Positions 45,030 to 57,000 of a stretch of DNA of 64,000 nucleotides are shown piece after piece. The notes under the pieces were generated by a model. The model saw only the letters and a list, made by a program, of their open reading frames with translations, did not search any database and had not been told where the DNA came from. The translations under genes and the position numbers were made by a program. Location of the stretch: the NCBI GenBank assembly GCA_016169945.1, contig JADLSH010000061.1, forward strand, positions 558,001 through 622,000. Reading direction: 5' to 3'. The number at the start of each line of letters is the position of its first letter. The stretch's first letter is position 1. Source of the stretch: Trachythela sp. YZ-2020. Lineage: Eukaryota > Cnidaria > Anthozoa > Malacalcyonacea > Clavulariidae.

Positions 45030-48000
45030 ATGAAACCATTATTGTCAGGAACTGAAGTATTTTTAACAGATATGAGAAAGTTATCGAAGTATATGGAAAA
45101 GTTATCGAAAACTCCAAATTTAGATCATGTGTGCATGGTAAACACATCGATAGCAATCGTCCGAAGAAATCGTTCACAACTAAGAATCGTTCCAAATAAT
45201 TCTGTAAAACAGGATGAAGAGAAATCAACACCAATGCTAGTGAACAATAGACCAAATAAAATAAAGAAACTCTCGTTAAAAGCCAGAGAAAATCTAGGAC
45301 TTGATAATTAACGTAGTAATATTCATAAGTAATATTCAACACAACAAAATCTCCGCTGAAACAGAACAATTTACCGAACAATCTCCGTGGCTATACGTCT
45401 ATAAAGCAATCACTGATTTACTGTATTCTTTCTAACAGTTTTATTGTTTCACCTGTACATCATAGAATAGACATTATAGAATAGACCTTTGGGAAAAGTA
45501 TCGAGAGTTACGACGAATAACAAAATATGCCAACACCAACAAACGGAAACAGTTTTTTGAATCCATGCGCCTTATTGGAATCAAGTAGTAAGAAGTTTTG
45601 GTCAGTGCTTAAGTCCGTTCGTAAGACCTCGAGGGTTCCCAACAAAATGACTTGGTCTGATCATAATGGAGTCACAGCCAACAACCCAGCCGACATCGCC
45701 AATCTACTAAATCGCTATTTCTACTCCGTTTTCCAACCTTCTCATAGTAATAATGATGAACATACTCTTTCCAACTCGACTGACGACTCCATCACTGAAT
45801 CGGATGCTATCTTCAACATCACGCTAATATCCGAGGAGGTCTACTATGTTATTGCAGCTCTTGATGAAAACAAAGCGACTGGACCAGACAAAATTCCCGC
45901 TAAATTGTTGAAGAACTGTGCATCGAGCGTTTGTTCGTCTTTTTGTGACATATTCAACAAAAGCTTGTCCATAGGTATACTACCGTGCGAGTGGAAACTT
46001 TCAAACGTAATTCCAATTCCCAAGAAAAGCCCTGCTGACGAAGTATCAAATTACAGACCAATATCTCTCTTGTCTCTGGTCTCTAAAGTTTTTGAATGTT
46101 GCATCTATAACCAACTTATATTTCATGTCTCCAGTCAACTTCACCATCTACTATTAGGTTTTCTCAAAGGAAAGTCTACCACCTATCAGCTTCTGCACGT
46201 TCTTCATGATATAAACAAGTCGTTAGAAAACCGAAGCCAAGTCGACTTGGTTTACCTGGACTTCGGAAAAGCATTTGATAAGGTCAGCCATAACCTTCTG
46301 TTAGTTAAACTCCAGAGGTTTGGAATAAGAGGAGATCTTCTGTTATGGTTCAAAGACTACCTCTCAGGACGCTACCAAAGAGTAACAGTTCTTGGTGAGT
46401 CGTCCCATACTCTCCCTGTTCTATCTGGAGTTCCACAAGGATCAATTTTAGGACCCCTACTGTTTCTGGTATTTCTGAGCGATCTTCCTGATTCAATTTC
46501 AATCCAATCGTCTGTGGCAATGTTCGCCGACGACACGAAGTGTTACCGTCCCGTGAACAAGTTAGCTGACTGCGAAAGTCTGCAGAATGATCTATATAAA
46601 CTTGTGACATGGTGCAACGATTGGGGGATGGACTTAAATCAATCCAAGTGCGGGTTTCTTAGCATTACTAGAAGTCGTCAACCAATTATCGCAGAATATC
46701 AGCTTCGCTTAATTCATTAATTACCCAGAAAGATCTCAGAATCATTATTTCAAACGACCTGAAATGGAACAAGCATGTTCATGGCAAGGTATTAAAGGCA
46801 AACATGATGCTCGGCTTCATCCGACGATCAGCCTCTGACATCAACAATATCCAAGTCCGCAAGATTCTGTACCTGTCTTTGGTTAGAAGCAAATTGGGGT
46901 ATGCCAGTCAAGTGGGGGCACCCCAAATAGTAACTAACATCGCTACAATGGAACGCGTCCAACGTCGTGCCACCAAATTCATCCTTTCCCTCCCTTATAG
47001 AACAGACGTTTTGTACAAAGAACGACTCCAGTCTATCGGTATTCTTCCCATCTGCTATTGGCTTGAGTTTCTAGATTTAGTTTATCTCTACAACTGTGTT
47101 GTTAATGACTCTGATACAAACATCTCAATACAGGTTTCTAATCGTAGAACCAGAAACTCCAATTCCGACAATGGTATTCTACTAAATATACCTAAATCCA
47201 AGACTGTTAGCTTTCAAAACAGTTTTTACGTAAGAGCATCCAGCGTTTGGAACATTCTACCCGATGTCATCAGAGACACTACAAGATCTACAGCTTCTTT
47301 TCAAATTTTACTATTTAAATACTACTTTAACCTTCTCGAACACGTGTACAACCCGGACAATCCTAGAACCTTTAAATCGGTGTGCGTCAAATGCCACTGT
47401 ACTCGTTCTATTCAAAATTTATCTTTCAGAACATGTTGTTAACAGTTTGGCGAAAGCCAATAAATGTTTTTGTGCATGTATAGTAATTTGTCATTTTTAT
47501 CGGGACCCTGTTATTGGAGTTTATCTCCGTGGTCAGTCCCAGCCAATGTACTTGTAGGTATTTGAATAAGTTTAATATTTGTTTGGTGCGGCGAATCTTG
47601 TAAAATAAAATAAAATATATGCTGTATTTAAGGGCTTCTTCACGTATCGATTGATGTTTGTTGGTGCGATTACTTTCAGTATTAGCGTATACTAAACAAG
47701 TTTCTTCGCTTGTCTGAAAATTTTAAGCGTCCATTGAAACACAAAATAAACATTTTAATGCTAAATTGAGTTTCTCTTAGCGCTATTTGTTGACATTTTC
47801 AATTTAAAAAGTCGCTTTCAACAGCCGAGATTTCGCCAAAGCGGGATGGCCCGGCTCCTATACAATCGCAATGCAAAATTTATATTAAATTATTATAATA
47901 AGCGAGCCAGACATTCTGAATTTCTGGGGCCGATTGCATACGAAAAATTGACAAATCGTTATCCGGTGGATACGTCGCTATCCTCAGTAAAAATCACGTT

Positions 48001-51000
48001 GTAACAATCGGCATTTTTCTCCAGATCGTTCTTTTACATATAGTTCGAAAACAAGCAGCAAATTTCTCATTTTTAATCAGCTTAAAACACACTTTTACGT
48101 ACGAAGATACAAAGACAACAATAGTTCGGATTTATGTTCGCTGACTTTTATTAGCCATTATATCAAAACTTGGGGAAAATATTCTAAACTTTGTTATGAA
48201 AGTGCGCAAGGTCAAGGAAATTCTTGCTAGTGAAAAGAAACACTATGAAAGTGTATTACAAAATCATACAAATCTATATTAGCAACAACGGATTGAAAAA
48301 GAACAATATAACCAACAACGGGAAACTTTATTGCAGTTAAATTAAAGATTTATGGATGGATTTTATGCAAGTTGAATAATAAAGTTCACAAAATCTCGGC
48401 AACAGCTGACGTTCAAGTACGGATATATATCAACCCTGGTATCCATGATTCGTACAACGTATTTTTTATCCAACGAGTAACTATCCATCGGATAGAGGAT
48501 TTATCCATCGCATATTGATTTATCAAATTATCCATCGCGAAGATTTATCCATGGGGCCGGTTGTATCAAAGGTAGATAAGTGGCTATGCGGCGGATAAGT
48601 CGCTATCCGGCGGATAAGTCGCTATCCGGCGGATAAGTCGCTATGCGGCGGATAAGTCGCTATCCGGCGGATAAATTTGCCACACGGGGCATGCGTACTC
48701 TAGAACAGGTCGTAAGGGGAAGGGTGTAATATTTTGAGGCACATTCTATTTCTAGAAACGAGTTCAAAGGGTGTAATATTTCGAGGCATACTCCAGAATT
48801 TAAATTTGCATCATTTGAATATCCTGTGTTGTTATTCGTCGTTTCCTGGTGCTGCCACTGAGTAGTAACCTTTCGGTATTTTGATGTCTTGATGGTCTAG
48901 TCATAGGTATTGCCGAGGTTGAGGCATGCTGGGATGCATGTGTCACAAGGCACTCACTTGTTACTGGCGCAACATCGCCTATTAAAGGCTCATGGTGATC
49001 CTCACACCCGAACAATTCATGCAGTGTTGGCTGGTCCAGTGTTGAGAATAGGCTCTCGTCATTTGGTTCAATGAGCTGTGTTTCATTTATTATTGTTTGT
49101 GTTGGTGTTTCAGACATTACGAAAAAGTTTTGTTGAATAAGTACTAATTGTGCCCTGTTCACGTTGTTGTATATAAAATATTTAAAGCAAAAATTTATAT
49201 ATTTAAATTACAAACTAAAATTATTGTAAAATCAATAATATTTGTAATTTGTCTAGAACTTATCTGAAAGTGAAACTCTTGAGTTTCAAGACAACCATTT
49301 TTGTTGACAAATTATGCATCAACCTACAAGATTCAATACCCGCCGGTATATCGGAAAAGGGGGTTCATCGCCAAAAATTTCGATGATTCGTTGATTTGCT
49401 TCGCTCGCAGGTTTTGGCGCTTTTCCCCATGCGGTTTTTTGTTTTTCGCTTCTTTATCTGCTGAAATCCTTCTTGGCATTGCTTATCATTGTTCGCCATT
49501 TATCTTTAATTTCATCCGTGGTTCTCTTGACGACAACTACCGCGTTTACCTTCTCCGTTCTAACCATTTTACAATAATTTTATTTTGTAATTTAAATATA
49601 TAAATATTTGCTTTAAATATTTTATATAAAACAACGTGAACAGGACACAATTACTACTTATTCAACAAAAATTTAATTTCGTAGTATCTGAAAACCAACA
49701 CAAACAATAATAAATGAAACAAAGCTCATTGAACCAAGGTTAAGGTGGATGGATATTCCGAGTGAATTATTATATACAATATTTTAGACCTGAACGGGAA
49801 CGGTTGCGAAAATGCAACTCTAAGTCCTCCGACAGGAATTGTACCTGCGGCCCTGCGATTCCGGTGCAGCGCTCTGACCACTGAGCTACAGAGTCCAGTT
49901 GCCAAGCGTTAACCACAAGTTCATGTATATATAGATGCGGGTACTGCGGGTTGTGATAAGGTAAATTAGAAATTGAACCTGCGGCCCTGCGATTCAGGTC
50001 TAAAATATTGTATATAATAATTCACTCGGAATATCCATCCACCTTAACCTTCTACATCAATTTCAACCGAGTAAGATGCAGAAAAAGAACATCTTGTAAT
50101 TTACCTTATCACAACCCGCAGTACCCGCATCTATATATACATGAACTTGTGGTTAACGCTTGGCAACTGGACTCTGTAGCTCAGTGGTCAGAGCGCTGCA
50201 CCGGAATCGTAGGGCCGCAGGTTCAATTCCTGTCGGAGGACTTAGAGTCGCAAATTTTTCGCAACCGTTCCCGTTCAGGTCTAAAATATTGTATATAATA
50301 ATTCACTCGGAATATCCATCCACCTTAACCAAATGACGAGAGCCTTTTTTCAACACTGGACCAGCCAACACTGTATTAATTGTTGGAGTATGAGGACCAG
50401 TGACAAGTGAGTGCCTTGTGACACCTAGCCTGCACCCCAGCCACCCTCAACCTCGGCAATACCTATGGCTAGACCATCAAGACATCAAAATGCCGCCGAA
50501 AGCTTACTACTCAGTGGCAGCACCAGAAAACGACGAATAACAACACAGGATATTCAAATGATGCAAATTGAATTCTGGAATTGGAGAAAGAGAAGATCTC
50601 GATAGAAATGGAAAATATGAAGCTTGTGAACAAAAAGTACAAAGTTTCGGTGCAAGAATTGCAGGCAAGGCAAGGGCAAAACTTAGTTTGATTATTTTGA
50701 TTTTAATATTGTGAATAAGCATATGGTATGTATTTGTAGCTGCATGCAAATTTGCATACATTAAAAGAACGAATAATCGGAATAAATTAAGAACGGACAA
50801 TAGTTCTAGAAAGCCGCTCAAGAGTAAAGTAAACGCATGGTCGATATTGTTATAAATCCGCGCGAAAAGTAATTGTTTTGTGTTAGATATGTAAGTAATG
50901 TATTTGTTATTAGTTTAAGATTTATAGATATATTGTTTTTAAGTGTATTTTTTGTATCTTTCTTTATAGTTTAAGGTGGCTCCCTAGGGTTTTTACTCAA

Positions 51001-54000
51001 GACAACACTGATGAATAAAACGACTCCCAAACGATTACCTTGCGAGATATGAGCACGAAATTTTCGCCAAACATGCGTTACATTAGTTTGAAGATTTTGC
51101 AAAAGTAAATTTGCGCTCAAACTCTGTTACCATGGCAACAGCACGTCTTCAATAAAGTACGTTTTTTCTATTCTTCTTGCCATTTTGAAGATTTTCTTCG
51201 GTGAATTTTTTTGAAAATTTGCAAATCAAAGAGTCGTGTTTCAATAGTTATTTTGCTGTATTTTAAAAAAATTAAATCGATACATTTTCGAGTAATGTAC
51301 GAAAAGGTTCAAAATTGATATTAAAAAAAAATGTATCGATTTAATTTTGTGAAAATTTGTATTTAGATTAACGAAAGTAATGTCTTTATACATGTGAAAT
51401 TAAAAAAAAATTCACCGAAGGAAATAAAAGAAATTCAAAGTAATGTTTGAAAGATTCTGCGAGCTGTTACGTCATAAAATTTTCCAAAATTCACAGTTTC
51501 GCGCGAGACATCACACGCGTATTTCGTGAAATTGATAACGAAGGCAAGGTCTTCGCGCGTATTTCGAGACATCACGCGCGAGTGCCACACGACTTTTTTT
51601 TATTTCCCGCCATGCATACGAGAAACGTTACCCTCGGGAAAAAAACCCTAGGGAGCCACCTTAAGTAAATTACAGCAGTTGAAGCGACTTGAAATTGTGT
51701 GTCTTGTCTGTCTTCTAAACGTAATTGTCGGTGAAACCTAATGCAATCTTGCGGTATATCGTGGCCGCTACAGTAAAATATCTCCATTGTGGCCTTTTGT
51801 TTAGGTTATTTGCCGTAAACAGTCGAAAATCTGTGGTAAAAGTGGTCTATTGATATCGAAAATTTGTTGTATTTATATATTATATTATATTGGAAAATTG
51901 GAATACTTCATGTTATATCAATATAATTAATGGAACTTTTTTGAAATTTTGGTGAATATTGTCTTTAAATATTACCGAAAGTGGAAAATCACCTGAATCA
52001 GCCGTTGATGGTGAATTGCGTCCAAAACGACAAAAAAAATTGACTGAAAGGGGTAAAGAATACCAAATTGAACTATTAAAGCGCCATCGATCGGTGGCTC
52101 ATGGCAAAATATTGTTGCATGTTAAGAAAGTAAAGGGTCTTCTTAATGACGGTGCCAGCATGGAAAAACTAGAACAAGCCAGAGATGCTTTAGATCATGA
52201 AATGGAAGATTTTGTAGAGGCACAAGGCAAGTATAATGATATGTTGACAACCAGAGAAGACAGGGATCAATCCTACCAATGGTTTGACACTAGAAATAGA
52301 GAATATGATCAATGTAGACTTAAGGTATGTGAACGAATCCACACTTTGGAGAGAGATTTATACAGCATTAGATCAAGTAGCGGTTAAGTTATCAAGTTCC
52401 TTTGTCCATTTCTGAAGGGTATTTGCAGCAGCAACTGCAGCAAAGCTAGAAGTAGAGATGAAGTTTCTTGAGCAGAAAACTGAGCTTAAAAGAGTACAGC
52501 TACTGAAGAAGAATGAAATGGCAAAAGCAGAAAAGAGGACAATGTTAAAAATTGAAGAAGACGAGGGGGCGAAGCCCTTTTATAATGGTCTAAATAAGAA
52601 TTTGGATAAAGTAGTTCCTAGCAACATTTCAATTGATTTAACTGAACAAATGCCAATTACAAGTACTGATGTGAAGCATGAGCCAAAATGCCAATTGGAC
52701 CCGTTGTCAAAGAATAAACGAAGGAAAAACTGTTCTTGTTTCTCAGAGGATCACTATCTCAATGGCTGTCCTAACTTCTTGGAAATGGACATGAACAAAA
52801 AAAAGGATCTCGTTAAGACCCATAGATTATGTTGCAGCTGTTTGTGTCGTGGACACTTATCTAAGAATTATAAGTATAAGCTGACATATAAGGAATGCAA
52901 CAAAAGTCATTCTACATCTTTTCACTATCCACCAAAGGAAAAGCAACAGGAAGAGACAAAGGATTTAAAAGATGAGAAGAAGGATGCGAACAGTTGTGCT
53001 AATGTTTCCCAGTTTTCAAATAATTGCGAAGATGTCACCAACTGTATGATCCTATCAGTCCTTTTACACCACAACGATAATCCAGACCGTGAAGTTATGG
53101 TGTATGCCCTACTTGACGACCCAATTGATACCACTTTTGTAACAGAGAAAGTTCTTCAACACCTCGGAATCTCGGGAGTTGAGGTTAAACTTAACCTCTT
53201 CAAGATGCACGGAAAGGAATAAATTCCGACGCAAAGAGTTGATAGCCTTGTATTAAAGCATGTTGACAAGAAAGTTGATATCCCACTTCCAAAGGCGTAC
53301 TCGAAGGAGAAGTTTCCCTTCAGACGAAACCAAATACCTACATCAGAAACCTCAGAAAAATGGCATCATCTTAAGAGAATAACTAATAAGATTCATCCTT
53401 ATCTACCAGGTGTTGATGTTGGAATCTTGATTGGGTGGAACTTTCCAAGAGCACTCAAACCTCGAGAAGTTATCCTGGGAAAGGGAGATGACTCCTATGT
53501 CATCAGAACACTGTTGGGTTGGGGTATAATATGTCCAGTGGTCGAAGCAAGCGACAATGATGAAAACGAGGATCAACCTGCAACCTGCAATTGGATCGTC
53601 ACTTAAAATGTTTGAAGCATATAGTTGAAGATGGTATTCGAACAGCACAAGATAACGAAGAAGGCGCAGGCTTGAAACCAGCTAACTTTCTCCATAAAGA
53701 CTTACGTAGACGACGGCTTAAAGTCTCTACCTAGCGTTGCAGAAGCAGTTAACTTGATACGTGAAACCAAAGAGATGTGCAAACGCGGAGGCTTCAATTT
53801 GCACAAATTTACTTCAAATGAGAAAGAAGTGATTGACTCAATCCCGATGAAAAGTAGAGCCGAAGGAATCAAATAAATCGATTTGGATCGTGACATCTTG
53901 CCAGTTGAGCACGCTCTAGGAGTGCATTGGTGCATCGAAAGCGACCTCTTCCAATTCAGAATAACGTTGAAAGATCGTCCGTGTACTAGAAGAGGGATAC

Positions 54001-57000
54001 TGTCAAGAATAAGTTCAATTTATGATCCCTTAGGCCTCCTAGCTCCAGTGCTTCTTGAAGGGAAATGCTTGCTGCAAGTGTTCTGCAAAGACAAAGTAGA
54101 TTGGGACTACCCCGTTCCTGATCATGTGCGATCTAGATGGAAGAAATGGATATCAGAAGTTCTCCATGTCGAAAGTTTTTCGGTATCACGATGTTACAAG
54201 CCCACGAATTTTGGTAATGTCACCAATGTCCAGTTGCATCATTTCTCAGATGCAAGCAATCGAGGATACGGTCAATGTTCATATTTAAGGATGGAGAATG
54301 ATAAAGGTGATGTCAACTATGCCTTCGTGATGGGCAATGCCAGAGTGACTCCACTTAAATCTGTTACAATACCGAGACTTGAGTTGACAGCGGCAGTAGT
54401 GTCGGTTAAAGTTATTGAACAGTTACATAAAGAACTGGAGTATAAAGAGATGGTGGAACACTTCTGGACAGACAGCAAAGTTGTACTCGGGTACATAGCA
54501 AATGAAACAAGGCGATTCCACGTGTTTGTCGCAAACAGGGTTCAACAGATCCAAGAGAGAACGTCTAAGGAGCAATGGCATTATGTTGACACAAAGGCAA
54601 ACCACGCGGACGATGCATCCCGTGGTATTCGAATGCAAGATCTTGTTAACGGTTCGCGTTGGATAAATGGCCCTGGATGTCTATAGAAAGGCGAGTCACA
54701 TTGGCCGACAGCGACAGCTGACAGCAACGGAGAAACGAAATTTGAACTTATTCCAAACGATCCAGAAATCAAGAAATCTCTATCATTTTTCACCGAAACC
54801 AAGATGTCTTATCAATATTTTTCCAGTTGGTATAGAGCAAAAACGGCCCTGGCGTGGTGTCTTCGCTGCCTACATCGAGTTAAGAAGCGAGCAGAATGCG
54901 AGTTTCTCGGCTTCCCAGTATCAGAGATCCCAACCAAGAATGACGGTAGAGGATCTTAAAAAAGCGGAAATGTTAATCATCAAGACGGTACAGTCTGAGG
55001 AATTTGAGAAAGAAATGGAGACATTGAACCCCCACAAACCGGAACATCTGCCGAGTAGAAGTACGAAGAGAAACCCACAACTTAATAAGAAGACGAGTTA
55101 TCTATATAAGCTCGATCTATTTGTAGACGAGGCAATCTAAACGAGAATCATAAATATTCTATTATCCTTCCTAAGACCAGTCATGTAAGCAAGCTGATTG
55201 TCCCAGATTTCCACGAGAAAGTGAAGCATCAAGGTGGAGGTATAACCCTTAACGAAATCAGATGAAATGGCTACTGGATTACTCAAGGAACAGCGACGGT
55301 TTCCAAGTGTATAGCAGATTGTACAGTATGTCGCAAGCTTCGAGGAACTACGCAAGAACAAAAGATGGCAGATCTGCCAATCGATCGAGTTGAGCGTTCA
55401 CCTCCGTTCACGTATGCAGCAGTGGATTACTTCGGTCCTTGGATCATAAAAGAAAAAAGGAAAGAATTGAAGAGATATGGCGTCCTCTTTACCTGTTTCG
55501 CATCTAGAGCTGTACACCTAGAGATTTCCCACAGTTCAGCACAGATTAATTTATTAACGCTTTTAGGCGCTTCGTCTGTCGAAGAGGGGGAGTACTACAT
55601 CTGAGGAGCGATCAAGGGATCGGACGAACTTTGTAGGTGCGAAAGGAGAACTTAAAAATGCTTTATCTGAGCCTGATCATGCGAAGATTAGATCAAAAAT
55701 GCTAAAGAATCATTGTGACTGGATAATATTCAAAATTAATGTCCCAAGTGCCAGTCACATGGGTGGTAGTTGGGAGAGACAGATTCGAACAGTTCGTAAC
55801 GTCCTCTCAGCTATGTTAGATAACTCCGGAGCACAAGTTGATGACGAATCCCTAAGAACGCTGTTGTGTGAAGCTGAGGCTATCGTAAATAGTCGTCCTT
55901 TGACCGTTGAATCTATAAACGATTCTGACGCATTAACTAATCATTTACTTACAACGAAGTAAACGTTGGCGCCGAGTCCAGAATCTAGCTAATGAAATAA
56001 ATTCTTCAGAGCCTCCAACAACGGCAGAAATGGGGAAAACCAAAGCAAAACCTTATGGTGTGTCATGTTATAATCATCAAAGATGTGAATCTTCCTCGCA
56101 ACTGTTGGAAATTCGGTCGCATATCAAAGGTTTCTCAAGAAGATGATGGATATGTACGAACAGTGGAACTGAGTATTGGCGAGTCTTCTCTCAACGCGAA
56201 GGGGGAGCGGACAACGGTTTCGAGAATCATGGAACGACCAATTCACAAACTGGTTCTTCTAGTATATAGTGAAGATAAAGACCAATGGTAGATTCCCGTC
56301 GGGGAACGATAGTTATTTGGGACAAACTGTATAATATTATAGAACTTTGATATTTTGTTATGTTTTGAGATTATGAAATTTCATAAATGTCAGAGGAGCC
56401 ATGTAGCTGCATGCATAATTTGCATACATTAAAAGAACGAATATTCGGAATAAATTAAGAACGGACAATAGTTCTAGAAAGACGTTCAAGAGTAAAGTAA
56501 ACGCGTGGTCGATATTTTTATAAATCCGCACGAAAAGTCATTGTTTTGTGTTAGATATGTAAGTAATGTATTTGTTATTAGCTTAAGATTGATAGATTTA
56601 TTGTTTATAAGTGTATTTGTTGTATCTTTCTTTATAGTTTACGTAAATTACAGCAGTTGAAACTTGAAACGACTTGAAATTCGTGTGTCTTGTCTGTCTT
56701 CTAAACGTAATTTTCAGTGAAACCTAATGCAATCTGGCGGTATATCGTGGTCGCTACAGTATTCTTTGTTCAAAATACTTCATTTCAATCTTTCAATCAT
56801 GGATCACTATGTCTTGGATAAAGAGATGACGACCACAAATAATAGGTTGAAAGATTGTTTCTAGAAATAGAGTATGCCTCGAAATATTACACCCCTTGAG
56901 CTCGTTTCTAGAAATAGAGTGTGCCTCAAAATATTACACCCGTCTCCTTGAATATAAGCATACCATATAAAGCCTAAGCCGAGGTCTTTACTTTCTGCAA

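Larger units (their letters stand above)
39841..45311 (+). pseudogene. Ty3/gypsy-type LTR retrotransposon remnant, interrupted
   Basis: Gag-like frame from 39841 (VHAIICIMGDEADNILLSF) continues with stops. An aspartic protease motif DSGADVTVIP is readable at about 40678-40710. RT start at 43300-43400 (ELTEWCTPVVVTPKSDGKV, LNKYL), and RT continues at 44760-44960 in broken frames (TTFAKLA, DANSGFWQIKLQKD, TTFITPWGQY). The integrase C-terminal tail (IVRRNRSQLRIVPNN) is at 45030-45311. Most of RT, RNase H and integrase is missing; an (ACGACA)n microsatellite at about 44998-45028 marks the deletion. It is interrupted by a foldback element (40873-43075) and an L2 fragment (43410-44750). Many stops: long dead. 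LTRs not identified with certainty. Confidence 0.7.
48717..50600. mobile_element. Palindromic DNA-element with SANT/Myb-like ORF remnants
   Basis: The arm 48790-49240 is repeated in reverse complement at 49590-50580 (the right arm is longer by the tRNA-like insert 49742-50330). The outer TTTCTAGAAATAGAGTGTGC, CTCAAAATATTACACCC block at 48717-48790 has its inverse at 56864-56945, on the far side of the BEL element. So the original element reached from about 48.7 kb to 56.95 kb before later insertions are removed. Confidence 0.6.
50735..56758 (+). mobile_element. BEL/Pao-type LTR retrotransposon with 5-bp TSD
   Basis: LTRs begin TGTAGCTGCATGCA and end TCGCTACA. The 5' LTR is 50735-51772 (enlarged by an inserted element) and the 3' LTR is 56402-56758 (357 bp). 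GTATT flanks both sides (50730-50734; 56759-56763). The internal order is gag, zinc knuckles, protease, RT, RNase H, integrase, as in BEL/Pao. The LTRs differ at a few per cent by eye. Coding parts carry deletions and frame breaks, so it is inactive. Confidence 0.85.

Noticed and set aside
48800..50600. A functional transposon protein gene in the palindromic element
   Set aside because: The left copy stops early and the right copy is broken by the tRNA-like insertion; only fragments remain.
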